From Bacilli bacterium (GTDB taxonomy: Bacteria > Bacillota_I > Bacilli_A > RF39 > UBA660): a stretch of DNA of 22,347 nucleotides. The position numbers and the translations under genes are program-made. This document shows positions 1 to 7,323 of the stretch, in pieces. The DNA is taken from assembly GCA_017550205.1 (NCBI GenBank), contig JAFZPS010000002.1, positions 1 to 22,347 on the forward strand. Direction: 5' to 3'. The notes under the pieces were generated by a model. It searched no databases. It was not told the origin of the DNA and worked only from the letters and a program-made list of their open reading frames with translations. How positions within the stretch are numbered: position 1 is the stretch's first letter; each line of letters starts with the position of its first letter.

Positions 1-747
1 AGGAATTAAACTTAATAATTCATTATATAAGTAATAAGAATGACCATAAGTATTACTAATTTCATTCATAATATATATAATAGATGCCTTTACTCTAATT
101 AAAGAATCTTTATCTATTCCCATATTTAAAGCAATCATATCTATCTTTTTAAAACTAATATCGTTTATATCATAAATAATTTGATATATATATGTCTCTA
201 TAATATCTTTTACTTTATTCTTATAAGTATTATAAATAATCATAGAATCCCTAGTATTAAATCCTAAATCACTTAAATACATAATTACTTCATAACTAGA
301 TTCATATTCTTTTAATTTACTATGAAGTATATTAATATCTTTTTCTGTTATTTTAGGAATAAGTACTAAATTACTAGGATTATTAAGAATAATACTTAAT
401 GTATCTTTACCTAAAGTATCTACTATAGCTTTAGCTTTCTTTTCTCCAATACCTTTAAATAAACCACTAGTAAGAAATTCTATTATAGAATCTTTTTCCT
501 CTGGTTTACATCTTTCATAAGAATCTACTCTAAATTGTTCTCCATACTTTTCATGATTAACTAATTCTCCGTAAAATATATATGTATCTATATTATTAAG
601 TTCATGAAAGTAACCAGTAAAAGTAATACTTCTACCTATATAATCGGATAAGTTTTCACTATCAGTATCACTCACTTTAAAAATACCGATAACATAACCG
701 GTATTATTTTCATAAATACTTTTAGAATAACTTCCTTTTATATACAT
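1..747 (-). CDS. recD2: RecD2-like DNA helicase, N-terminal part (truncated by window edge)
   Basis: ATP-dependent 5'-3' DNA helicase of the RecD2/YrrC type, acting in DNA repair and recombination without RecBC. Only the first 249 codons are present; the frame is open to base 1, so the helicase motor lies outside. Visible features match the RecD2 N-terminus. An OB-fold-like start (GYVIGIFKV, then YGEQFRVDSYE) is followed by a helix-hairpin-helix stretch around residues 88-125 (LFKGIGEKKAKAIVDTLG), then the helical region before the first ATPase domain. The start ATG is at 745-747 with AGGAG nine bases upstream, inside the end of mtaB. It begins one base after the mtaB stop codon, so the two are almost certainly co-transcribed and translationally coupled. 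Identification rests on the N-terminal pattern only, since Walker motifs cannot be seen. Confidence 0.85.
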   Translation of the reverse strand, partial: MYIKGSYSKSIYENNTGYVIGIFKVSDTDSENLSDYIGRSITFTGYFHELNNIDTYIFYGELVNHEKYGEQFRVDSYERCKPEEKDSIIEFLTSGLFKGIGEKKAKAIVDTLGKDTLSIILNNPSNLVLIPKITEKDINILHSKLKEYESSYEVIMYLSDLGFNTRDSMIIYNTYKNKVKDIIETYIYQIIYDINDISFKKIDMIALNMGIDKDSLIRVKASIIYIMNEISNTYGHSYYLYNELLSLIP

Positions 748-748
748 A

Positions 749-2020
749 TTATTCTCCTATTACATATGGATATTCTATATCCTTAATTACTACTTTAACT
801 ATTTCATTATGAGGTAATTCTCTATTTATTTTAACATATAAATAGTTGCCTGTATGACCATAACTATAACCATCTTTATATTCTTCAACAAGTACTTCTA
901 CTTCACTACCAATAAATTTCTTCATATAATTAATTTCTAATTCTTTAGAAACTTCTATTAAACGTCTACTTCTTTCTTTCTTTTCATGTTCATCTATCTT
1001 ATTTTCCATTCTAGATGAAGCGGTACCACGTCTTTCACTATATGGGAATACATGTAGTTTAGAAAAACCAATTTTCTTACATGTATCTATTGTAGTTTGA
1101 AATAATTTCTCTGTTTCACCAGGAAAACCTACAATAACATCAGTACTAATAGCAATATCTGGTCTAATACTACGAATTTCACTAATCTTATCAAAGAAAA
1201 AGTCCAAATCATATTTTCTATTCATAGCCTTTAATATCTCATTAGAACCAGCTTGTATAGGTATATGTAAGTGATCTACTAATACTTTACTTTTTTCTAG
1301 TACATCTAAAACTTTTTCATTTAATTCAGTAGTCTCAATTGATGAAATTCTAAGTCTTTCAAGACCATTAATATTAACTAATTTATTTAATAAATCAGCA
1401 AAATCAGTATCTAGATCTACCCCATAACTACCAGTATGAATTCCTGTAAGAACTATTTCTTTATAACCATTATTTACTAACATCTTAACTTCTTCTATTA
1501 CTTTGTTTTCTTCTTTACTTCTACATTTTCCTCTTACAAAAGGAATAATACAGTAACTACAAAAGTTATCACAACCATCTTGTATCTTAACAAAAGCTCT
1601 AGTTCTACCAGGAAAATTATTTATATACATATCTTCAAATTCTTTTAATCTTCCAGTATATTGTAATCTTAATTCTTCTTTATTATTAAAATACTCATCT
1701 AATAATTCAACTATCTTAGATTTATCTTTATTACCAACAATTATATCTAAACCATCTATTTTTATATCAGGATTAGCCGCAATAAAACAACCCATAGCCA
1801 CAACACATGCATTAGGATTACGTCTTATAGCTTGTCTAATCATCTTTCTTGATTTACTATCACTATTATTAGTAACAGTACAAGTATTTATAATATAAAC
1901 ATCACAAGAATCACTAAAATCTTTAATATCGTAACCTGCTTTTTTAAGTTCATTAATTACATATTCAGATTCATAAGTATTAACTTTACAACCTAAACTA
2001 AGTACACCAACTGATTTCAT
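749..2020 (-). CDS. mtaB: tRNA t6A37 methylthiotransferase MtaB
   Basis: Radical-SAM enzyme that adds a methylthio group to N6-threonylcarbamoyladenosine at position 37 of ANN-decoding tRNAs (ms2t6A). The 423-residue length is usual for MtaB (YqeV). The N-terminal UPF0004 domain has its three cluster cysteines at C11 (LSLGCKVNTYESE), C47 (INTCTV) and C78 (AMGC). The radical-SAM CxxxCxxC is C150, C154 and C157. Middle motifs such as GIHTGSYG and VDHLHIPIQAGS, and a C-terminal TRAM-like segment from about residue 365, complete the family layout. The GCKVN(T) opening favours MtaB over MiaB or RimO. The start is supported by GAGGTGAT six bases before the ATG. It is first in a unit with recD2, driven by the promoter at 2045-2073. 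Confidence 0.95.
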   Translation of the reverse strand: MKSVGVLSLGCKVNTYESEYVINELKKAGYDIKDFSDSCDVYIINTCTVTNNSDSKSRKMIRQAIRRNPNACVVAMGCFIAANPDIKIDGLDIIVGNKDKSKIVELLDEYFNNKEELRLQYTGRLKEFEDMYINNFPGRTRAFVKIQDGCDNFCSYCIIPFVRGKCRSKEENKVIEEVKMLVNNGYKEIVLTGIHTGSYGVDLDTDFADLLNKLVNINGLERLRISSIETTELNEKVLDVLEKSKVLVDHLHIPIQAGSNEILKAMNRKYDLDFFFDKISEIRSIRPDIAISTDVIVGFPGETEKLFQTTIDTCKKIGFSKLHVFPYSERRGTASSRMENKIDEHEKKERSRRLIEVSKELEINYMKKFIGSEVEVLVEEYKDGYSYGHTGNYLYVKINRELPHNEIVKVVIKDIEYPYVIGE

Positions 2021-2044
2021 GTAATCACCTCAATACGCCTATAA

Positions 2045-2073
2045 ATTATACCATAAAATAAAAAAAGTGACAA
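2045..2073 (-). promoter_or_regulatory. Promoter of mtaB-recD2, overlapping the upstream terminator
   Basis: The minus strand shows a -35 TTGTCA (2068-2073), a 17-base spacer and a -10 TATAAT (2045-2050) preceded by TGG (extended -10). The predicted start is near 2038, leaving a leader of about 18 bases that holds the Shine-Dalgarno sequence. The -35 hexamer lies inside the loop and 3' arm of the terminator hairpin of the preceding gene. Confidence 0.7.
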
Positions 2074-2081
2074 CGTCACTT
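2058..2081 (-). terminator. Intrinsic terminator after the acidic membrane protein gene
   Basis: On the minus strand a perfect 7-bp stem AAGTGAC/GTCACTT with a GTT loop (2065-2081) is followed by a T tract (2060-2066). The 5' arm begins in the stop codon at 2080-2082. Confidence 0.85.
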
Positions 2082-3051
2082 AATCTAATTTACTTTGTAA
2101 TTCTTTTAAAGTCATTAAGAATTCATTAGTCTTTTTAATCTCAGCATCTAATTTTTCATAATTAGCAGTATTTTCAAGTTCTAATTCATTAACACTTTCA
2201 TTTTTCTCTATACCATATACTGGAGATATAATTGGACTACTCTTAAATCTTTTAATTTCAGGTTCTACTACAGTATTATTATTCTCTATATTAATATCTT
2301 CTACTTCTTCTTCATTTACTACTGTAGATATTTCAAATGGTGCAGTAATAGGAGCTGCTTCTCTACCAGCAATAACTTCTAGATCACTTATACTAATAGG
2401 TTCATTACCTTCATCTTTATATTGAGTTAATTCATTAGCTTCATATAATTCTTTACTCTTTTTAACTAACTCTTCTAAACTAATAATTGCATTCTCTTCT
2501 TGTTCAATTTCATAATCAGTTAAAGCACAATTATCTACTACTTTTTCTACTTGTTCTTCTTGTTGTTTTAATTCTTCTGTAATCTTATGTAATTCTTCTC
2601 TTGCAACATCAGCATCTGGTTCAATAGTAGTATACTCTAATTCTTCTTCTGGTTCTAATATTTCTATTTCTTCTTTTTCAGTATTTAATTCTTTTTGAAC
2701 TTCAGTACTGATTTCCATAATTATACTTCTTATATCTTCATCACTTGGTGAAGTAACTTCACTTATTTCCATACTAGGTTCAATAACTTCTTGAATAGGT
2801 TCAATAACTGGTTCTTCTACTTGAGAAACAACTTGTAATACAGGTTCTGATACCTCTTCTTCTGGAACTATTTCTACTTCTTCTTTAATTTGTTCAACTA
2901 GTTTATTTAACTCTTTTGTATTATGTCTTTTTCTTCCTCTATCATTATATTTTTCTACTAAATAAATAACAAAACATAAAAGACACGCTACTGCTGCAAT
3001 GATATAGACAACAATAATTTCCTTTGATGTTAAAAATTCTACTATATCCAT
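2080..3051 (-). CDS. Single-pass membrane protein with long acidic cytoplasmic tail (unrecognised)
   Basis: I do not recognise a named family. The protein (323 residues from the chosen start) has a short N-terminus, one hydrophobic helix at about residues 10-29 (IIVVYIIAAVACLLCFVIYL) and then a basic stop-transfer patch (RGRKRHNTK). By the positive-inside rule the N-terminus is outside and the rest is cytoplasmic. The tail is dominated by Glu with Val, Ile and Pro, looks largely disordered, and ends in a probable short coiled coil (about residues 290-323). The start is moved from an upstream in-frame ATG at 3066: the bases after that ATG are GGAGGTG, a Shine-Dalgarno six bases before the ATG at 3051. 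It forms a single-gene unit, divergent from the flippase and with its own terminator. The layout resembles division tethers such as ZipA, but that is only an analogy. Confidence 0.8.
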   Translation of the reverse strand: MDIVEFLTSKEIIVVYIIAAVACLLCFVIYLVEKYNDRGRKRHNTKELNKLVEQIKEEVEIVPEEEVSEPVLQVVSQVEEPVIEPIQEVIEPSMEISEVTSPSDEDIRSIIMEISTEVQKELNTEKEEIEILEPEEELEYTTIEPDADVAREELHKITEELKQQEEQVEKVVDNCALTDYEIEQEENAIISLEELVKKSKELYEANELTQYKDEGNEPISISDLEVIAGREAAPITAPFEISTVVNEEEVEDINIENNNTVVEPEIKRFKSSPIISPVYGIEKNESVNELELENTANYEKLDAEIKKTNEFLMTLKELQSKLD

Positions 3052-3101
3052 TTTGTACACCTCCATTATAGTTTATCATAACTAATAAATTTAGGCTCAT
3101 T

Positions 3102-3153
3102 AAAATAAGACTTTATTTACTAATTGACAAATCTTTTTACAAACTTTTATATA
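3102..3153. promoter_or_regulatory. Candidate divergent promoter region sharing one -35 element
   Basis: The plus strand has TTGACA (3124-3129) and an 18-base spacer to TATATA (3148-3153), pointing at the flippase. The same bases read on the minus strand give TTGTCA (3125-3130) with TATTTT 17 bases on (3102-3107), pointing at the acidic membrane protein. A second plus-strand candidate is TATAAT at 3213-3218 without a good -35. An imperfect hairpin (GAGTTATC against GATAATACTC, 3159-3182) lies between them. None is decisive. Confidence 0.35.
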
Positions 3154-3245
3154 TGTTCGAGTTATCATTGAGGATAATACTCTTACCAAAATCAATATAT
3201 CATATTTTTAGTTATAATGTATAGTATTTTCTAATAAAATTTACT

Positions 3246-4529
3246 ATGAAAAATAAGTTTATAAAATCTACAATAATTTTGTTAATTGGAGGTCTACTTA
3301 CTAAGGTATTAGGAATGACTATTAAAATAATAATGGCTAGATTAATTGATACTAAAACACTAGGTATGTATATGTTAATATTACCAACATTTACTCTATT
3401 AATTAGTCTAAGTAGTTTTTCTTTTCCATTAGCATTATCTAAATTAATTGGAGAAAATAATAGAAATAATAAAAGATTAGTATTTTCTAGTTTACCAGTC
3501 TTAATAATAATAAACATAATACTTATAATTTTAATAGTATTATTATCCCCTATTATTAGTAATAAACTACTTCATAATAAAGATGTATATATAAGCATAT
3601 TATCTATGTCTTTAGTAATACCTTTTACTTCTATATCTAGTATATGTAGAAGTTATTTCTTCGGTAAGCAACAAATGTTTCCTCATGTATTATCTAATAT
3701 TATAGAAGACTTAGTACGATTAATAATAATAGTTATTGGGATACAATTAATTAAACCATATGGTTCAAAATATATAGTATGTTTTCTAATACTAATAAAT
3801 ATTATTAGTGAAATTATATCTACATTAGTTTTAATAATCTTTTTACCAAAAAATATAAAAATAAAAAAAGAAGATTTATATCCAAATAAATCATATATAA
3901 AAGATAGTTTAAAAATATGCATACCTAGTATTACAAGTAAACTTATAGGTAGTATTGGATTCTTCTTAGAACCAATTATACTTACAAATATATTATTAAA
4001 TAAATATTCACTAAATTATATTACTACTGAATATGGAATAATATCAGGGTATGTAATACCTTTAATACTTTTACCATCTTTCTTTACTCTAGCCCTATCT
4101 CAATCATTACTTCCTAGTATTTCAAATGATAGTATTCATAATAATACTAAATCAATAAAAAAGAAAATATCTTATACAATACTTATATCACTAATACTTG
4201 GTATTCCTATAACATTATTATTACTAATTAAAGGAGATTTTCTATTAAAAACAATATATCATACCAATAAAGGTTTTAATTATATAAGAATTCTTTCACC
4301 TATATGTTTACTCCAATATATTCAAGCACCCCTATCCTATACATTAGATGCTTTAGGTAAAAGTAAAACAAACTTAATATCTACAATAATTGCTACTATA
4401 ACAAGAACTATTTCATTAATAATATTTTCTAAATTAGGTATCTATTCTTTAATAATATCTATTAGTTTAAATATAATAGTTACTACTTTATATCAAATAA
4501 AAAAAGTAAGATACTATCTTACTTTTTAA
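3246..4529 (+). CDS. SpoVB/MurJ-like lipid-linked oligosaccharide flippase (MOP superfamily)
   Basis: Integral membrane protein of 427 residues with about 12-14 hydrophobic segments, in the polysaccharide-transporter/SpoVB branch of the MOP (MATE-like) exporters. These flip undecaprenyl-linked cell-wall or polysaccharide precursors across the membrane. The opening KSTIILLIGGLLTKVLG, followed by ARLIDTKTLGMYML, is typical of SpoVB/YtgP proteins, and YFFGKQQMFPHVLSNIIED matches the conserved first-half motif. It is shorter than many SpoVB/YtgP proteins (about 500 residues). The start must be this ATG because the conserved first helix follows at once, yet no Shine-Dalgarno is visible in front of it, unlike its neighbours. 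It is one of only two plus-strand genes. Its stop codon overlaps that of helD. Whether it serves peptidoglycan, another polymer or sporulation cannot be told from the sequence. Confidence 0.8.
   Translation: MKNKFIKSTIILLIGGLLTKVLGMTIKIIMARLIDTKTLGMYMLILPTFTLLISLSSFSFPLALSKLIGENNRNNKRLVFSSLPVLIIINIILIILIVLLSPIISNKLLHNKDVYISILSMSLVIPFTSISSICRSYFFGKQQMFPHVLSNIIEDLVRLIIIVIGIQLIKPYGSKYIVCFLILINIISEIISTLVLIIFLPKNIKIKKEDLYPNKSYIKDSLKICIPSITSKLIGSIGFFLEPIILTNILLNKYSLNYITTEYGIISGYVIPLILLPSFFTLALSQSLLPSISNDSIHNNTKSIKKKISYTILISLILGIPITLLLLIKGDFLLKTIYHTNKGFNYIRILSPICLLQYIQAPLSYTLDALGKSKTNLISTIIATITRTISLIIFSKLGIYSLIISISLNIIVTTLYQIKKVRYYLTF
4501..4527. terminator. Bidirectional terminator in the overlapping 3' ends of flippase and helD
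   Basis: A perfect 13-bp inverted repeat (4501-4513 and 4515-4527, one-base centre) starts with five A and ends with five T, so it gives a U-tailed hairpin in both directions. It encodes the last nine residues of the flippase (KKVRYYLTF) and touches both stop codons (flippase TAA 4527-4529, helD TAA on 4526-4528). Confidence 0.75.
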
Positions 4530-6559
4530 TTATAAATATATAATTCATGTTGAGCTCTAGTACAAGCTACATATAATAGATTTCTTTCATTATTTTTATA
4601 AGAATTATCTCTATTATTATAAACTATTACACTATCAAACTCTAACCCCTTAGAAACATATGCTGGCATAATAACTAAGTCTTTATGAAAACTCTTAGTA
4701 TTATGATCTACTAAACTTATTTCTAAAGAATCTTTTACTAAGTCATATAAACCTTCTGCTTCTTTCATATCTTTAGTAATTAAAGCTACACTTTTATATT
4801 CACTTTTTAATTTACTAATATCTTCAATTAAACTATTCCTTATATCTTCTACACCTTTTCTAATAATAACTGGTTTATTTAATGTTTTTCTAATCGCATT
4901 AACATGGTTTAAACCAAGTATCTTATTAGTATAATTAATTATCTCAGGAGAAGATCTATAAGTCTTTAATAATTCTATATATTTAGTATCTCCTCTAAAT
5001 AAATTAGCTAAATCTTCTAAAGAATCATAATGATAATATGGATTAATATTTTGATTAATATCTCCTAATATAGTAAAATCTGCTTTTCTAAATATTTCAT
5101 TAATAATAATATATTGAAGTCTATTATAATCTTGTGCTTCATCTATAACTACTTGTTTTATATTACCTTCATATATAAATCCTTCAAGTCTACCCTTTAA
5201 ATAAGCAAATACCAAAGCATCTTCATAATTAACACTATCAGTATATATAAACTTATTAATAGTTTTATCATCTAATTTAAATCTACAATACTCAGACAAA
5301 TAAAACTCTTTCATTATATCTTTTAAATCATGTTTAAAATTACTATTCTCATACATTAATTTTAAATATGTAGCTTTCTTCTTATTACTACCTTTATAAT
5401 TATTAGAACTTAATTTAGCAGCCATCTCTTCCATTCTTTCAAATAAAGGTAATCTATCATACTTATCATGTAACATATAATTTAAATCATCTTTTACTAT
5501 ATAATACTTTTCGCTTTCATTAAATGAATTAATAAATTCACAATTACTTACATAGTCCTCTATAAAAGCATCTAAATCATCTATAATTCTATCACTTTGC
5601 TTATAAAGAACTAATTCTGGATTAATCTCATTATAAGAATAAAATCTAGATACAAAATCAGTGAAATCTTCTACATGATTATATTCAGTAATAAAATTCT
5701 CTAAGTAATCAGCAAAAGTAGTTTGAAGTGTATTAGCTTCTCCTAAAGAAGGTAATACTTCTGATATATAATCAGTAAATATATTATTAGGAGAAAAGAT
5801 TAATACATTATTACTATTTAAATTATCTAATCTATATAATAAAAATGCTATTCTATGAAGTGCTACAGTAGTCTTACCACTACCAGCAATTCCTTGTACT
5901 ATTAAATTATTATCTTCTAGATTTCTAATAACTTTATTTTGTTCTTGTTGAATAGTATTAACTACATTCTTCATCTTATCACTACTCTCAGTAGCTAATA
6001 CTTCTTGTAGTACTTCATCATCTATATTTAATGAATTATCAAATACACCAAGTAATTTTCTATTTTCTATTTTATATTGTCTTTTTCTTTTTAATTCACC
6101 AGTATAGACTCCTCCAGGAGCACTATAACTACAAGGACCAGTTTCATAATCATAAAATAAACTACATATTGGACTCCTCCAATCATATAGAATATTATTA
6201 GAATTCTTATCTTTTAAATAAGTTAAAGACATATATATATTATATAAAGTATTATCTTTATCATCTTTAAATACAATAGAAGCAAAATAAGGTTTATTTT
6301 TAATCATTCTTAATCTTCTTAAATAATCTTGTTTTCTAAAGAATTTATCTGCTTCTAATGCAGTAGCAGCTTTTACTTGAGTCATTTCCCCTTCATCAAA
6401 ACTATTAGAATCAGACCACATCATTTTCTTAAACTCAATTAAATCTTCTTCCCCTACTTTAACATCATCTGCTAAAGAATTATAAGTTTCATCAAATAAA
6501 GAAATTACTTTCTCTAATATTTTCTCTTCTTTTTTATATTCTTCATTAGTAATTGCCAT
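4526..6559 (-). CDS. helD: RNA polymerase recycling helicase-like ATPase HelD
   Basis: UvrD-like superfamily 1 ATPase that binds RNA polymerase and releases it from DNA and RNA. The 677-residue protein begins with the HelD-type coiled-coil arm (about residues 5-90), which reaches into the polymerase secondary channel. The conserved ILYDWRSPICSLFYDY follows (about 123-138). Walker A is GIAGSGKT (223-230), an ATPase motif VVIDEAQDY lies roughly two thirds along, and the C-terminal VACTRAQHELYI is SF1 motif VI. The start is moved 21 codons in from the longest frame: ATG 6559 follows AAGGTGG by six bases, while the longer version begins with an unlikely hydrophobic leader encoded over the terminator region. 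It is transcribed alone and convergent with the flippase. The DEAQ box and length favour HelD over UvrD or PcrA. Confidence 0.92.
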   Translation of the reverse strand: MAITNEEYKKEEKILEKVISLFDETYNSLADDVKVGEEDLIEFKKMMWSDSNSFDEGEMTQVKAATALEADKFFRKQDYLRRLRMIKNKPYFASIVFKDDKDNTLYNIYMSLTYLKDKNSNNILYDWRSPICSLFYDYETGPCSYSAPGGVYTGELKRKRQYKIENRKLLGVFDNSLNIDDEVLQEVLATESSDKMKNVVNTIQQEQNKVIRNLEDNNLIVQGIAGSGKTTVALHRIAFLLYRLDNLNSNNVLIFSPNNIFTDYISEVLPSLGEANTLQTTFADYLENFITEYNHVEDFTDFVSRFYSYNEINPELVLYKQSDRIIDDLDAFIEDYVSNCEFINSFNESEKYYIVKDDLNYMLHDKYDRLPLFERMEEMAAKLSSNNYKGSNKKKATYLKLMYENSNFKHDLKDIMKEFYLSEYCRFKLDDKTINKFIYTDSVNYEDALVFAYLKGRLEGFIYEGNIKQVVIDEAQDYNRLQYIIINEIFRKADFTILGDINQNINPYYHYDSLEDLANLFRGDTKYIELLKTYRSSPEIINYTNKILGLNHVNAIRKTLNKPVIIRKGVEDIRNSLIEDISKLKSEYKSVALITKDMKEAEGLYDLVKDSLEISLVDHNTKSFHKDLVIMPAYVSKGLEFDSVIVYNNRDNSYKNNERNLLYVACTRAQHELYIYN

Positions 6560-6596
6560 AAAAAACCACCTTAGACTATATAAATATAACACAAAC

Positions 6597-6623
6597 AAAA
6601 AAATGTTTCTATAAAGAAACATT
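6597..6623 (-). terminator. Intrinsic terminator after the DUF3267 gene
   Basis: On the minus strand an 8-bp stem AATGTTTC/GAAACATT with a six-base loop (6602-6623) is followed by T residues (6597-6603). It lies 11 bases after the DUF3267 stop codon and just ahead of the helD leader. Confidence 0.85.
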
Positions 6624-6633
6624 AACTTTACAC

Positions 6634-7323
6634 TTAAAATATAGTAGTTAATAAACCAATTAGTATAAATAATACTATCAGTATTATAGATAACTTAGTA
6701 ATTTTAATTTTCTTAAGATTTTTAAAATCAAAATCTTTATCTTTATAATCCTTTACTTCTACTATATTTAAAAATATACTTTTCTTTTTAGTTAGATCTT
6801 CACTAGAAATAACTACAAATTCATCAGGATTACCACTTTCACTATAAGTAAAATCTTTAGGTAATCTTAAAAAATAGAAAAACATAGCTAAATCCATAGA
6901 AGCACCACTTATATTAACTATTGAAAGTATTATTAATAATGGAATATTAAATATAACTCCAATAATATATGTAATTATACCAATAACCATAAAAGGCATT
7001 TGAAGAGATATTAATATATTATTCTTAGTTAATTTTTGATATGCCATAGCATAAAATATACCCTTTTCAAGTTCTATTCCATAAGTAATATTACTACGTT
7101 TAGTACCTCCAATGAAATAACCTACTCCATGTAATAATTCATGTAACATCAAATAACCAATCATTGAAATAAATAATATTAAATAATTAGTATTTTTAGT
7201 AAATAACTCAATATTTAAGAAACTAGTTAATACATAACATAGTATTAGAATAGCAATACATAATATATTAGCAGTTACTAAATTCATTTTATATACATAT
7301 GTCTTTTTATTTGTTGAACTCAC
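6634..7323 (-). CDS. DUF3267-family membrane zincin (putative metalloprotease)
   Basis: Membrane protein of 229 residues with about five hydrophobic helices and a zinc-protease signature HELLH at residues 61-65, in or beside the second helix. GASMD ends at D144 in a later helix and is a candidate third zinc ligand, as in other intramembrane zincins. This layout fits the DUF3267 family, whose substrates are unknown to me. The soluble segment between about residues 155 and 205 and the final helix (about 210-228) complete it. The start is a GTG, set by GAGGTG six bases upstream; it overlaps the last 17 bases of the phosphomannomutase gene, so coupling is expected. It is last in a three-gene unit and followed by a terminator. 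A protease role rests on the motif only. Confidence 0.78.
   Translation of the reverse strand: MSSTNKKTYVYKMNLVTANILCIAILILCYVLTSFLNIELFTKNTNYLILFISMIGYLMLHELLHGVGYFIGGTKRSNITYGIELEKGIFYAMAYQKLTKNNILISLQMPFMVIGIITYIIGVIFNIPLLIILSIVNISGASMDLAMFFYFLRLPKDFTYSESGNPDEFVVISSEDLTKKKSIFLNIVEVKDYKDKDFDFKNLKKIKITKLSIILIVLFILIGLLTTIF

Noticed and set aside
2080..3051. Tandem repeat or secreted adhesin in the acidic Glu/Val/Pro-rich protein
   Set aside because: No regular repeat unit is visible, and the charge pattern places the tail in the cytoplasm.
3146..3159. A second LexA-like half-site (GTTCG) in the flippase promoter region
   Set aside because: Only the right half fits; there are about four mismatches to the 14-base consensus, which is expected by chance.
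3212..3922. Minus-strand open frames (101 and 79 codons) within the flippase
   Set aside because: They lie antisense to a gene with clear family motifs and have no ribosome sites.
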